Shown: in pieces, positions 40,839 through 50,099 of the stretch
Position numbering within the stretch: position 1 is the stretch's first letter
Layout: each line of letters begins with the position of its first letter
Source: Limnohabitans sp. Bal53
GTDB taxonomy: Bacteria; Pseudomonadota; Gammaproteobacteria; Burkholderiales; Burkholderiaceae_C
DNA: 64,000 nucleotides
Assembly (NCBI RefSeq): GCF_003063355.1
Contig: NZ_NESH01000001.1
Location: 744,001-808,000 of the forward strand
Direction of reading: 5' to 3'
Notes under the pieces: generated by a model
Databases searched by the model: none
What the model saw: the letters and a program-made list of their open reading frames with translations, nothing else
Told to the model about the DNA's origin: nothing
Position numbers and translations under genes: made by a program

Positions 40839-41565
40839 TCCATTTGGCGACTTCGAAACCCGCGGCTATTTGCGAAATTTCGAGGGCCTCAAAAGAATGG
40901 ATGAGGTCAAGGTGCTTGAGCACACTTTTTTCGAGGCCAACCTCGAGGATGCGTTTCATTTTTTGGGGGCGGTCAAAGGGCCGCTGACCTACAAGCACTT
41001 TCTCAAGGTGCACCATGTTTTGTTCAGCGACTTTTACTCATGGGCTGGGCAAGACAGGTTGCAACTCGGGGTGGGTCAATTTGTCGAAAAAGGCAACTTC
41101 CAGTTTGAAGAGGCTTCACTGGCGCAACGGGCCGTTGAATGGGGTTTGCAGTTGGGCAATGACCCGGCAGTTTTGACCAAAAAACCCGGCGTGGTGATGG
41201 GGCAATTTGCGTGGGGCCATCCATTCCTGGATGGCAATGGCCGGACCATGCTGATTGTTCACACGGAGCTTTGTTCGCGTGCCAATTTTTCGATTGACTG
41301 GTCCAGCTCCAAGAAAATGGACTACCTCCAAGCGTTGACACAAGAGCTGACAACGCCTGACCGAGGTTTGCTGGATGGTTATTTCAAACCACTGATACAG
41401 AAGTTGCCTGCCCGCAATGTATGGATGGACCACATCAAAGCCTTACCCGGACTCGATGGTGCAAATTCCACAGACGACAACATGGCCTATGCCGCCGATG
41501 ATGTACAGGCCAAGCAGCGCTATGAAGAAGCCAGTCAACGCCGAAAACGCAGCCAACAGGGCTGA
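40819..41565 (+). CDS. Fic/Doc family toxin
   Basis: This 248-residue protein has a Fic core with HPFLDGNGRTML (134-145). The catalytic His and the GNGR anion hole are intact, but the last Arg of HPFx(D/E)GNGRxxR is Leu145, so activity may be altered. No inhibitory (S/T)xxxE(G/N) motif is obvious, which fits control by the partner antitoxin. The start is GTG at 40819 inside the antitoxin gene; translational coupling is likely. The C-terminal tail is hydrophilic and Arg-rich. Confidence 0.82.
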   Translation: MSIAVFDPFGDFETRGYLRNFEGLKRMDEVKVLEHTFFEANLEDAFHFLGAVKGPLTYKHFLKVHHVLFSDFYSWAGQDRLQLGVGQFVEKGNFQFEEASLAQRAVEWGLQLGNDPAVLTKKPGVVMGQFAWGHPFLDGNGRTMLIVHTELCSRANFSIDWSSSKKMDYLQALTQELTTPDRGLLDGYFKPLIQKLPARNVWMDHIKALPGLDGANSTDDNMAYAADDVQAKQRYEEASQRRKRSQQG

Positions 41566-41977
41566 GCTGGGCCTGACCTATGGCAGCATCTTGAGCAGTT
41601 CGGGCGTGGAAGGCGGTAAGTCATGACCGCCGATCTCACTGCGGGGCGATCCATTGGTTGACTCTTAAATCCGCGATTTTTTGAACTTTTGCGGGGTTTA
41701 TCAACGAAACAACAAGATAACGTGTCGCTAAAACCCGATTTCAAGTCCATGACAACCAACTCATGTCGCAAAAATCTGGTTTTGGGTACATGACAAGGGT
41801 GTGCTTTGGATTTGTTGTAACACCCGTGGGTTTTGGCCCAAGCGCTCTGGATGCATCCGAGTGACTCGAATGGCAAAGTGCGGTTTGATTTCTAGACATT
41901 AGCGTCTGAGTACACCCTTATCCAAAACAGGTCCTGTACCGGGTGGCAAGCCGGGATACACACGGCACAATCAGGCC
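41566..41977. other. intergenic region between fic and recG
   Basis: These 412 bases hold no convincing gene. A short frame beginning inside fic (41525-41626) encodes AELGLTYGSILSSSGVEGGK and looks like a relic. The stretch 41660-41830 is A/T-richer than the core and lacks coding character. It marks the right edge of the accessory region. No terminator or attachment site was found. Confidence 0.5.
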
Positions 41978-44047
41978 ATGCCAGCCAAAGCCCCCTCGCC
42001 TGCCGCCAAGACGCTCAGCGCCCCTCAAAAGGCGTTGATCAAGCTTGGGCTCAAGCGCGACATTGATCTGGCGCTGCACCTGCCGCTGCGCTACGAGGAC
42101 GAGACCCGCATCGTCAAGCTGCGCGATGTGCGTGAGGGCGATACCGCGCAGATTGAGGCGACGGTGACGGCTTGCGAGATCACGATGCGCCCGCGCCGCC
42201 AGTTGTTGGTCACGGTGGACGACGGCTCAGACACCTGTGTGATGCGGTTTTTCAGCTTCTACCCCTCGCACCAAAAGGCGCTGGCCGTGGGCAACCGCAT
42301 CCGGGCGCGGGGCGAGGTCAAGGGCGGTTTCATGGGGCTGACCATGATGCACCCGACCTTCAAGGCCGCTGGCGGCAATCTGGCCGAGGCGCTGACCCCG
42401 GTGTATTCGACCGTGGCCGGGCTGGCGCAGGCCTATCTGCGCCGCGCCGTGATCACCGGACTGAACCATGCCGACCTGAGCGAGACCATGCCTGCGGGCA
42501 TCGCATGGCCCGATCCGCGAGGGGCCTGGTCGCTGCGCGATGCGCTGCAGTTTTTGCACCACCCCACACCCGATGTGTCACTGGCCGCCTTAGAGGACCG
42601 CAGCCACCCGGCCTGGGTGCGCCTGAAGTGCGAGGAGTTGCTGGCGCAACAGTTGTCGCAGCTCACAGCCAAGCGCGAGCGCGATTTGCTGCGTGCCCCG
42701 GCTTTGAAGATGAAGCGTGGCGCTTCGCACGACCAGTTGCTGGCCGCCCTGCCCTTTGGCCTGACGAAGGCCCAGCAGCGCGTGGGCCGCGAAATTGCCC
42801 AAGACCTGGCCCGCAACGTGCCCATGCACCGTTTGCTGCAAGGCGATGTGGGCGCGGGCAAAACCGTGGTGGCGGCGCTGGCGGCCATGGTGGCGATCGA
42901 TGCGGGCTGGCAATGCGCTTTGATGGCGCCGACCGAGATTTTGGCCACCCAGCACTTTGCCAAATTGGTGGGCTGGCTGGAGCCACTGGGCGTGAAAGTG
43001 GCCTGGCTGATTGGCAGCCAAAAGAAGAAAGAACGCGCCGCGATGCTGGCCCTGATCGAGTCGGGCGAGGCCGCGCTGGTGGTGGGCACACACGCGGTGA
43101 TTCAAGAGCACGTCAAGTTCAAAAACCTGGCGCTGGCCATCATTGACGAGCAGCACCGTTTTGGTGTGGCCCAGCGCTTGGCCTTGCGCAGCAAGATGCA
43201 AGCCGACGGCATGGAGCCGCACATGCTGATGATGACGGCCACGCCCATTCCCCGCACGCTGGCCATGAGCTATTACGCGGATCTGGATGTCTCGGTGATT
43301 GACGAGCTGCCGCCCGGGCGCACGCCCATCGTGACGCGTGTGGTGTCGGACCACCGCCGCCACGAGGTGGTCGAGCGCATTGGGGCCCAAATACAGCAGG
43401 GGCGGCAGGTGTATTGGGTGTGCCCGCTGATTGAAGAAAGCGAAGCGCTGGACCTGACCAACGCCACCGAGACCCACGCCGACCTGAGCGAGGCGCTGCC
43501 GGGTGTGATGGTGGGCCTGCTGCATTCGCGCATGCCCGTGGCCGAGAAAAAGGCGGTGATGGAACTCTTCACCGCAGGGGTGATGGGCGTGCTGGTCAGC
43601 ACCACCGTGATCGAGGTGGGGGTGGACGTGCCCAATGCGTCGCTGATGGTGATCGAGCACGCCGAGCGCTTTGGCCTCTCCCAGCTGCACCAGCTGCGTG
43701 GCCGGGTGGGGCGTGGCGCGGCGGCGTCGGCCTGTGTGCTGCTATATGGCACGCCAGAAGGCGGGCGCCTGAGCGAGACCGCCCGCGAGCGGCTGCGCGC
43801 CATGGTGGAGACGAACGACGGTTTCGAGATCGCCCGGCGCGATTTGGAGATCCGCGGGCCGGGCGAGTTTTTGGGGGCACGCCAGTCGGGTGCGCCCTTG
43901 CTGCGTTTTGCCGATCTGGAGACCGACAGCCATTTGCTGGACTGGGCGCGTGCCCTGGCCCCGCAGATGCTGGACCGGCACGCGGGTTTGGCCGAGCGTC
44001 ACATTGGCCGCTGGTTGGGCGGAAAATCCGAATACCTCAAGGCTTGA
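41978..44047 (+). CDS. recG: ATP-dependent DNA helicase RecG
   Basis: This helicase reverses stalled replication forks and branch-migrates Holliday junctions. It has 689 residues, a normal length. The N-terminal wedge/OB region is followed by Walker A GDVGAGKT near residue 288, the DEQH box (IIDEQHRFG), TATPIPRTLA and the C-terminal QLRGRVGRG motif VI. It starts a core block with oxyR 16 bases downstream. Confidence 0.96.
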   Translation: MPAKAPSPAAKTLSAPQKALIKLGLKRDIDLALHLPLRYEDETRIVKLRDVREGDTAQIEATVTACEITMRPRRQLLVTVDDGSDTCVMRFFSFYPSHQKALAVGNRIRARGEVKGGFMGLTMMHPTFKAAGGNLAEALTPVYSTVAGLAQAYLRRAVITGLNHADLSETMPAGIAWPDPRGAWSLRDALQFLHHPTPDVSLAALEDRSHPAWVRLKCEELLAQQLSQLTAKRERDLLRAPALKMKRGASHDQLLAALPFGLTKAQQRVGREIAQDLARNVPMHRLLQGDVGAGKTVVAALAAMVAIDAGWQCALMAPTEILATQHFAKLVGWLEPLGVKVAWLIGSQKKKERAAMLALIESGEAALVVGTHAVIQEHVKFKNLALAIIDEQHRFGVAQRLALRSKMQADGMEPHMLMMTATPIPRTLAMSYYADLDVSVIDELPPGRTPIVTRVVSDHRRHEVVERIGAQIQQGRQVYWVCPLIEESEALDLTNATETHADLSEALPGVMVGLLHSRMPVAEKKAVMELFTAGVMGVLVSTTVIEVGVDVPNASLMVIEHAERFGLSQLHQLRGRVGRGAAASACVLLYGTPEGGRLSETARERLRAMVETNDGFEIARRDLEIRGPGEFLGARQSGAPLLRFADLETDSHLLDWARALAPQMLDRHAGLAERHIGRWLGGKSEYLKA

Positions 44048-44063
44048 TGTTTAAATAACACCT

Positions 44064-45026
44064 ATGACCCTGACCGAACTCAAATACATCGTGGCCGTGG
44101 CCCGAGAAAAACATTTTGGCAAGGCGGCCGAGGCCTGCTTTGTGTCGCAGCCCACGCTGTCGCTGGCCATCAAGAAGCTTGAAGAAGAGCTGGAAGTCAA
44201 GCTGTTTGAGCGCAGCGCCAGCGAGGTGTCGGTCACCACGCTGGGCGAGGAGATCGTGCGCCAAGCGCAAAGCGTGCTGGAGCAAGCCGCCGAGATCAAG
44301 GAAATTGCCAAGCGCGGCAAGGACCCGCTGGCCGGCATCATGCGGCTGGGCGTGATCTACACCATCGGGCCTTATTTGCTGCCCGATTTGGTGCGCCAGA
44401 TCATCACCGACATGCCGCAGATGCCGCTGATGCTGCAAGAGAACTTCACGGTGCGTTTGCTGGAAATGCTGCGCACGGGTGAGATCGATTGCGCCATCCT
44501 GGCCGAGCCTTTCCCCGAGTCGGGTTTGGCGGTGGCGCCCTTGTACGACGAGACCTTCATGGCCGCCTTGCCGCTGAACCATCCGCTGGCGCAAGAGGCG
44601 TTCATCACCCCCGAGCAGCTGAAAAACGAGACCATGCTGCTGCTGGGCTCGGGTCACTGCTTTCGCGACCATGTGCTGGAGGTCTGCCCCGAGTTTGCCC
44701 GCTACGCCAGCCAGACCGAGGGCATCCGCAAGACTTTTGAGGGCTCGTCGCTCGAGACCATCAAACACATGGTGGCCGCAGGCATGGGCGTGACGCTGGT
44801 GCCACGCATGTCGGTGCCAGACCTCAAGCCTGTACGCCAGCGCACGGGCGGGCCCCACGATTCACCGGTGCGCTATTTGCCCATCGTGGACCCGGAGGGT
44901 GGCAAGCCCCCAACCCGCCGGGTGGTGCTGGCCTGGCGGCGCAGCTACACCCGCTACGAGGCGATTGCCGCCATGCGCAACGCCATTTATGCCTGCCCGC
45001 TGCCGGGTGTGACGCGCCTGTCCTGA
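44064..45026 (+). CDS. oxyR: LysR-type peroxide sensor OxyR
   Basis: This regulator of peroxide-response genes has 320 residues. The N-terminal winged helix (ELKYIVAVAREKHFGKAAEA) and the redox pair C199 (GSGHCFRDH) and C208 (LEVCPEF) match the sensing cysteines of E. coli OxyR in number and position. The recG-oxyR order is common in Burkholderiales. Its 3' end overlaps the convergent exporter gene by 40 bases. Confidence 0.95.
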   Translation: MTLTELKYIVAVAREKHFGKAAEACFVSQPTLSLAIKKLEEELEVKLFERSASEVSVTTLGEEIVRQAQSVLEQAAEIKEIAKRGKDPLAGIMRLGVIYTIGPYLLPDLVRQIITDMPQMPLMLQENFTVRLLEMLRTGEIDCAILAEPFPESGLAVAPLYDETFMAALPLNHPLAQEAFITPEQLKNETMLLLGSGHCFRDHVLEVCPEFARYASQTEGIRKTFEGSSLETIKHMVAAGMGVTLVPRMSVPDLKPVRQRTGGPHDSPVRYLPIVDPEGGKPPTRRVVLAWRRSYTRYEAIAAMRNAIYACPLPGVTRLS

Positions 45027-45865
45027 CCGGCCGACCAGGCGGTGCCCATGGAGGCGGCCATGACCAGCGCAATGGCCAGGCCTTGCGCCAGCGTCAGGTG
45101 CTCGGCCAGCACCAGCCAGCCCGCCAGTGCGCCCACGGCGGGCTCCAGACTGAGCAAGATGCTGAAGGTGTTTTTGGGCAAGTGGTTGAGCGAGAACATC
45201 TCCAGCGCATAAGGGATGGCGCTGGACAACAAAGCCACGGCCAGCCCTGCCACCAGCCATTGCGGATCGAGCAAGGCGCTGCCCGCATGCCACATGCCGA
45301 TCGGGGCCACCACCAAAGCGGCCGCGAGCATGCCCATGGGTGTGGCCATGGCGCCGTAGCGCAGGGCCACGCGCTGGCCAAACACGATGTACAGCGCCCA
45401 GCAAATGCCGGCTGAGAAGGCGAAGAACATGCCCATCGGGTCGAGCGCAGTGGCCGCATTGGCACCCGGGAAAGGCAGCAACAAGGCCAGTCCCACCACC
45501 GCCAGCGTCACCCACAGCCAGTCGCTGGCTTTTTTGGAGGTCCAGACGGCCACAGCCAGCGGCCCGGTGAACTCGATGGCGATGGCCACACCGAAGGGGA
45601 TGGTCTTGATCGAGCTGTAGAACAGCAGGTTCATCACACCCAGTGTGACGCCATACAGGCCCAGCGGCAGCGCGTCGGCCCAAACCCACTTGCGGCGCCA
45701 GGGCCTGAACACGGCCATGAGCATCAGCATGGCAAACACGATGCGGTAAGCGGTGGTGCCCTCGGCCCCCAGGGCTGGAAAAAGACTCTTGGCAAACGAG
45801 GTGCCCACTGCCAGCGACACCAGACTGCCCAACAAGGCCAGCATGGCCCACAAACGGAGATTCAA
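44987..45865 (-). CDS. RhtA-like EamA family exporter
   Basis: This is an inner-membrane protein of about 292 residues with ten predicted helices in two EamA repeats. GTSFAKSLFPALGAEGTTAY and FTGPLAVAV resemble the threonine/homoserine exporter RhtA. The start is uncertain: TTG at 45865 is assumed, and ATG at 45844 would shorten helix 1. It follows the nitrile hydratase accessory gene on the same strand at 11 bases, so it may belong to that operon. The 3' end overlaps oxyR. Confidence 0.82.
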   Translation of the reverse strand: MNLRLWAMLALLGSLVSLAVGTSFAKSLFPALGAEGTTAYRIVFAMLMLMAVFRPWRRKWVWADALPLGLYGVTLGVMNLLFYSSIKTIPFGVAIAIEFTGPLAVAVWTSKKASDWLWVTLAVVGLALLLPFPGANAATALDPMGMFFAFSAGICWALYIVFGQRVALRYGAMATPMGMLAAALVVAPIGMWHAGSALLDPQWLVAGLAVALLSSAIPYALEMFSLNHLPKNTFSILLSLEPAVGALAGWLVLAEHLTLAQGLAIALVMAASMGTAWSAGQDRRVTPGSGQA

Positions 45866-45876
45866 TCCAGGCCTCT

Positions 45877-46254
45877 TTATTCAGCGTTCAAAACAATGGG
45901 CTGGCCGTGCGGGGTGCGCTCGGCGGCCGCTTCCCACGCGTGTTCCAAATCATGGATTTCATCGGGTGTGCCCAGTTGGCGCTCGATCACCAGCTGCTCC
46001 AGCGCATTGAGCCAGTGGGTGTAGTACAGACTGCCGTCGTCGGCTTCGCCGCGCGTTTGGCCCGCACGGATCTCGCGGGTCAGGGCATCGGCCCACTGCG
46101 GCCAGGTGAAGACGCCTTTTTCGTGCAGCTGCAAGGTCATGGCAAAGGCGTGGGCCTGCCAGGGTTCTTCAAACACAGCCCCGTTGTTGGCCGTGGGGGG
46201 CATGGGAAAGCCGTCGCCACAGGCTTGGGCCAGATCGTTCAGGGTGGGGTTCAT
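45877..46254 (-). CDS. nitrile hydratase accessory protein (cobalt activator type)
   Basis: This 125-residue protein resembles the small nitrile hydratase accessory proteins, which are related to the beta-subunit N terminus and help insert cobalt into the alpha subunit. Recognisable segments are VFEEPWQAHAFAMTLQLHEK then GVFTWPQWADALTREI and YYTHWLNALEQLV. ATG at 46254 overlaps the end of the beta subunit (ATGA). Confidence 0.85.
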   Translation of the reverse strand: MNPTLNDLAQACGDGFPMPPTANNGAVFEEPWQAHAFAMTLQLHEKGVFTWPQWADALTREIRAGQTRGEADDGSLYYTHWLNALEQLVIERQLGTPDEIHDLEHAWEAAAERTPHGQPIVLNAE

Positions 46255-46940
46255 GCGGGCACCGTCTCTGGTACGGCCTCTAAATAAGACTCCCAGGCGT
46301 CCACGCTCACTTGGTGGCCGGCTTCGGCTTGCGGGCCCCACAGCTCGGTGCCATCAAACACCACGGTGTAGAGGTGCTCGGCCGTGCCGTCAAAAGGCGG
46401 CAGCATCCTGTTGACGTGCTGGTCGGGCAACACGTGGCTGCCGTGGTGCAGCACCACGGTGCCCACGTGGCCACGCACATAACGCGGCAAGCGGGTGTGG
46501 CCTTGGGGGTTGAGGTTCAGGGCCCGCACGCGTTGGCCCACGGCAAAGCGTGGTTCTTGCGTACTGGGGCGGTCTGCCGGGCTGCCTTTGGCCAAAGCCG
46601 CGTCTACCTCTGTGGCTTTGAGGACTCGCACGCCCGCCACGGGTGGCGTGAGGGCTTGGCCCTGCGCCAGTTCCTGTTCGGTGATCAGGCCGCGCTCGAT
46701 CAACAGCTTTTGCAAGGCCTTGGTCCAGATGGCGTAATAGGGGCCTTGCACATAGTCCAGCGGGGGCAAAGATTCGCGGGCCGAGCGGGCCAGGTCAATG
46801 TTCCACAGACCGCTGGCGCCCATGGCCACCGTCACGCCCAGCGCCCGGCGCTCCCATTCGCCATGGAAAAGGGGCTCGTTGGCCTCGATTTGAACCGGGC
46901 CGTAGCCTTGTTGGCCACCCATGTCGTGCACGCCGTTCAT
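46251..46940 (-). CDS. nthB: nitrile hydratase subunit beta
   Basis: This is the non-metal subunit of nitrile hydratase, which hydrates nitriles to amides. It has 229 residues. The start [15 protein letters not shown] is highly typical. The C-terminal SH3-like barrel includes [20 protein letters not shown] then [11 protein letters not shown]. It overlaps the alpha gene upstream and the accessory gene downstream by four bases each, in the order alpha-beta-activator. Confidence 0.94.
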   Translation of the reverse strand: MNGVHDMGGQQGYGPVQIEANEPLFHGEWERRALGVTVAMGASGLWNIDLARSARESLPPLDYVQGPYYAIWTKALQKLLIERGLITEQELAQGQALTPPVAGVRVLKATEVDAALAKGSPADRPSTQEPRFAVGQRVRALNLNPQGHTRLPRYVRGHVGTVVLHHGSHVLPDQHVNRMLPPFDGTAEHLYTVVFDGTELWGPQAEAGHQVSVDAWESYLEAVPETVPA

Positions 46941-47590
46941 GGGACCTCCTTGGCGATGTCATGAGGATTCAGCGCCAAACCGGTGCCGATCATGGCGTCG
47001 CGGGTCACCAGTTGGGCCAGTTGTGCTTCAGTCCAGCCCTCGGTGCCTGCGGGGCGTTCGGGCAGCACCAGGTAGCGCACTTCGGCGGTGGAGTCCCAGA
47101 CGCGGATGTTTTGGCCCGGCGGCAGGGTGACGCCAAAATCGGCCAGCACGGCGCGCGGCTCGATCACAGCGCGCGAGCGGTAAGCCGCGCTTTTGTACCA
47201 AACCGGAGGCAGGCCCAGCACCGGCCAGGGGTAGCAGCTGCACAGGGTGCAGACCACCATGTTGTGGGTGTCGGGGGTGTTGGGCACGGCCACCATGTGC
47301 TCGCCCTGGCGGCCGGTGTAGTCCATCGAGGCGATCGCTGCGGTGGCGTCTTGGAGCAGCCAGTCTCTGAAAGTGGGGTCGGCCCATGCGCGGGCCACCA
47401 CTTTGGCGCCGTTGTGTGGCCCGACATGCACCTCGTAGGTTTCGATGATGCGGTCCACGGCGGCGGGGTCCAGATAGCCTTTTTGCGTCAGCAGGGTTTC
47501 CAGAGCGCGCACGCGCAAGTCCATCTCGCCCAGGGTGCTGTGCGCGTGGTCATGTGCATGGTCGTGCGCGTGGGGGTGGTCAGCTGACAT
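46937..47590 (-). CDS. nthA: nitrile hydratase subunit alpha, cobalt type
   Basis: This is the metal subunit, 217 residues from ATG at 47590. The site C114-TL-C117-S-C119 ([10 protein letters not shown]) has Thr, the hallmark of cobalt rather than iron enzymes. Two of these Cys are normally oxidised to sulfenic and sulfinic acid. The N terminus has an unusual His/Asp-rich run ([13 protein letters not shown] at residues 5-17), which could hold metal. No nitrilase or amidase gene is next to it. Confidence 0.94.
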   Translation of the reverse strand: MSADHPHAHDHAHDHAHSTLGEMDLRVRALETLLTQKGYLDPAAVDRIIETYEVHVGPHNGAKVVARAWADPTFRDWLLQDATAAIASMDYTGRQGEHMVAVPNTPDTHNMVVCTLCSCYPWPVLGLPPVWYKSAAYRSRAVIEPRAVLADFGVTLPPGQNIRVWDSTAEVRYLVLPERPAGTEGWTEAQLAQLVTRDAMIGTGLALNPHDIAKEVP

Positions 47591-47803
47591 CGCGGTCTCC
47601 TTGTCAGGGTGTCTGGGGTGGCCCTGCATGGCCCGATTTGGCTGCACTGGAGTGGCCATTCATGGGCTACTGAAAGGGGTCTGCCCCCTTGTGGCCGGGG
47701 CTTTTGGAAGTGATCATAGCGCCGCATACAATGGCGGCTTCGCCCGCGGCGACACCTCAATGTCACCCGCACCAACCCGAATTTGACTTTCAGTGGAGTT
47801 TCC

Positions 47804-48133
47804 ATGTTCATTTCTTCTGCTTTTGCCCAAACCGCCCCGGCCGCCGCGGGTGGCGACATGACATCCACCATGATGAGCATGCTGCCGTTGCTGCTGATGT
47901 TTGTGGTGCTGTATTTCGTCATGATCCGCCCCCAGATGAAAAAACAAAAAGAGCACCGCGCCATGATCGACGCACTGGCCAAGGGTGACGAAGTCGTGAC
48001 CGCTGGTGGCTTCTTGGGCAAAGTCAGCAAGCTGGGTGACGCCTACGTGGGGATCGAGTTGGCCACAGGCGTGGAAGTGCAGATGCAGCGCAGCGCCGTG
48101 GTGCAAGTTCTGCCCAAAGGCACTTTGAAGTAA
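47804..48133 (+). CDS. yajC: preprotein translocase subunit YajC
   Basis: This small membrane partner of SecDF has 109 residues. One membrane helix (MLPLLLMFVVLYFVMIRPQM, about residues 27-46) precedes the conserved basic KKQKEHRAMIDALAKGDEVV and TAGG segment. ATG at 47804 follows GGAG. It is first in the yajC-secD-secF cluster. Confidence 0.95.
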   Translation: MFISSAFAQTAPAAAGGDMTSTMMSMLPLLLMFVVLYFVMIRPQMKKQKEHRAMIDALAKGDEVVTAGGFLGKVSKLGDAYVGIELATGVEVQMQRSAVVQVLPKGTLK

Positions 48134-48154
48134 TTCAACCGGTTTTTTCCTTCA

Positions 48155-48187
48155 AGGGGCCTTGGTTTTTCAAGGCCCCTGTTTTTC
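48155..48187 (+). terminator. Rho-independent hairpin between yajC and secD
   Basis: AGGGGCCTTG pairs perfectly with CAAGGCCCCT across a GTTTTT loop, followed by GTTTTTC. It lies 22 bases past yajC and 20 before secD, so it should stop or reduce readthrough. secD then needs either leakage or its own promoter. Confidence 0.8.
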
Positions 48188-48206
48188 TTCCTGCAGGCGA
48201 GTCTTT

Positions 48207-50087
48207 ATGAACCGTTACCCGGTCTGGAAATACGTGGTCATCGTGATCACTTTGTTGTTGGGCACGGTCTACACCCTGCCCAACTTCTTTGGTGAGGCGC
48301 CTGCGGTGCAGGTGTCTTCGGGCAAGGCCACTGTCAAAGTAGACACCTCGACCTTGCAAAAAACAGAGGAAGCGCTCAAAGCGGCCGGGGTCACCCCGCA
48401 AAATTTGGCACTCGAAGGCAGCTCCATTCGGGTTCGGCTCGACAGCACGGACGAGCAACTCAAAGCCAAGGACGCGATCGAAAAGGCCTTGATTCCGGAC
48501 GCCAGCAACCCCTCTTTTGTGGTGGCGCTGAACCTGGTGACGCGTTCGCCCGCTTGGTTGACCTCGCTGAGCGCCGCACCCATGTACCTGGGCCTGGATT
48601 TGCGCGGCGGCGTGCATTTCATGCTGCAGGTGGACATGCAGGCGGCCTTGACGCAGCGCGTGGAAGCCTTGACTGGCGACCTGCGCACCGCCTTGCGTGA
48701 AAAAGACTTGCGTCACGGCGGCATCAGCCGCAATGGCCAAACGATTGAGGTCCGTCTGCGTGACGCCCAACAACTGCAAGCGGCACAAGACCTGATCACC
48801 GCCCAGTTTGCCGACCTGCAAAGCACCTCGCAGGCCGATGGCACCGAGTTCCGCCTGCTGGTCACGGTGAAGGCCGAATCAGCCCGCGCTGTGCAGGCGC
48901 AGGCGCTCAAGCAAAACATCACCACGCTGCACAACCGGATCAACGAACTGGGCGTGGCCGAGCCGGTGATTCAGCAGCAGGGCCTGGACCGCATCGTGGT
49001 GCAGTTGCCCGGCGTGCAGGACACGGCCAAGGCCAAGGACATCTTGGGCCGCACCGCCACCTTGGAAGTGCGCATGGTCGACGAGAGCACCGAGGCGCGC
49101 GCAGCCGAGCAAGCAGGCGGCATGGTGCCCTTTGGCACCGAGCGCTATCTGGAGCGCGACGGCCGCCCCTTGATCGTCAAGAAACAAGTGGTGCTCACTG
49201 GTGACAACCTGACCGACGCGCAGCCTGGCTTCGACAGCCAGACCCAAGAGCCCGTGGTCAACCTGACGCTGGACGGCAAGGGTGCGCGCATCTTCAAGGA
49301 TGTGACACGCGACAACGTGGGCAAGCGCATGGCCATCCTCTTGTTCGAAAAGGGCAAGGGCGAAGTGGTCACGGCTCCGGTGATCCGCGCCGAAATCGGT
49401 GGCGGACGGGTACAGATTTCGGGCCGCATGACCACGGCCGAAGCCAACGACACCGCGCTGCTGCTGCGTGCCGGATCGCTGGCCGCGCCGATGGAGATCA
49501 TCGAAGAGCGCACCATTGGCCCCAGCCTGGGTGCCGAGAACATTGCCAAGGGCTTCAACAGCGTGACTTGGGGTTTCCTGGTGATCGTGGCCTTCATGTG
49601 TGTTTATTACGCGATGTTTGGCGTGTTCTCCAGCTTGGCGCTGGGTTTCAACTTGCTGCTGCTGGTGGCGGTGCTGTCTTTGCTGCAGGCCACCCTCACG
49701 CTGCCGGGCATGGCCGCGATGGCGCTGGCACTGGGCATGGCGATTGACTCGAACGTGCTGATCAACGAGCGCATTCGGGAAGAACTGCGCAACGGTGCCA
49801 ATCCACAGGCTGCCATCAATGTGGGTTATGACCGTGCTTGGTCCACGATTATGGATTCCAACATCACCACGCTGATCGCGGGTGTGGCCTTGTTGGCCTT
49901 TGGCTCCGGCCCGGTGCGCGGCTTTGCCGTGGTGCACTGCATCGGCATCTTGACCAGCATGTTCTCGTCGGTGTTCTTCTCGCGTGGCTTGGTCAATTTC
50001 TGGTATGGCCGCAAGAAAAAACTCAAGACCGTGTCCATCGGCACTGTTTGGCGTCCGGAAACGGAAACTGCGGTCAAAGCCGATTAA
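48207..50087 (+). CDS. secD: protein translocase subunit SecD
   Basis: This uses the proton motive force to help complete protein export. It has 626 residues. TM1 is at the N terminus (YVVIVITLLLGTVYTLPNFF). LGLDLRGGVHFMLQVD is the conserved D1 motif. The P1 head domain follows, then five C-terminal helices with the SecD pattern ALGMAIDSNVLINERIREEL. ATG at 48207 is chosen. secF follows in 12 bases. Confidence 0.96.
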   Translation: MNRYPVWKYVVIVITLLLGTVYTLPNFFGEAPAVQVSSGKATVKVDTSTLQKTEEALKAAGVTPQNLALEGSSIRVRLDSTDEQLKAKDAIEKALIPDASNPSFVVALNLVTRSPAWLTSLSAAPMYLGLDLRGGVHFMLQVDMQAALTQRVEALTGDLRTALREKDLRHGGISRNGQTIEVRLRDAQQLQAAQDLITAQFADLQSTSQADGTEFRLLVTVKAESARAVQAQALKQNITTLHNRINELGVAEPVIQQQGLDRIVVQLPGVQDTAKAKDILGRTATLEVRMVDESTEARAAEQAGGMVPFGTERYLERDGRPLIVKKQVVLTGDNLTDAQPGFDSQTQEPVVNLTLDGKGARIFKDVTRDNVGKRMAILLFEKGKGEVVTAPVIRAEIGGGRVQISGRMTTAEANDTALLLRAGSLAAPMEIIEERTIGPSLGAENIAKGFNSVTWGFLVIVAFMCVYYAMFGVFSSLALGFNLLLLVAVLSLLQATLTLPGMAAMALALGMAIDSNVLINERIREELRNGANPQAAINVGYDRAWSTIMDSNITTLIAGVALLAFGSGPVRGFAVVHCIGILTSMFSSVFFSRGLVNFWYGRKKKLKTVSIGTVWRPETETAVKAD

Positions 50088-50099
50088 GGGGAACGGATC

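Noticed and set aside
41525..41626. Frameshifted continuation of the Fic gene
   Set aside because: The Fic protein already has a complete domain and a normal hydrophilic end; the short frame matches nothing known to me.
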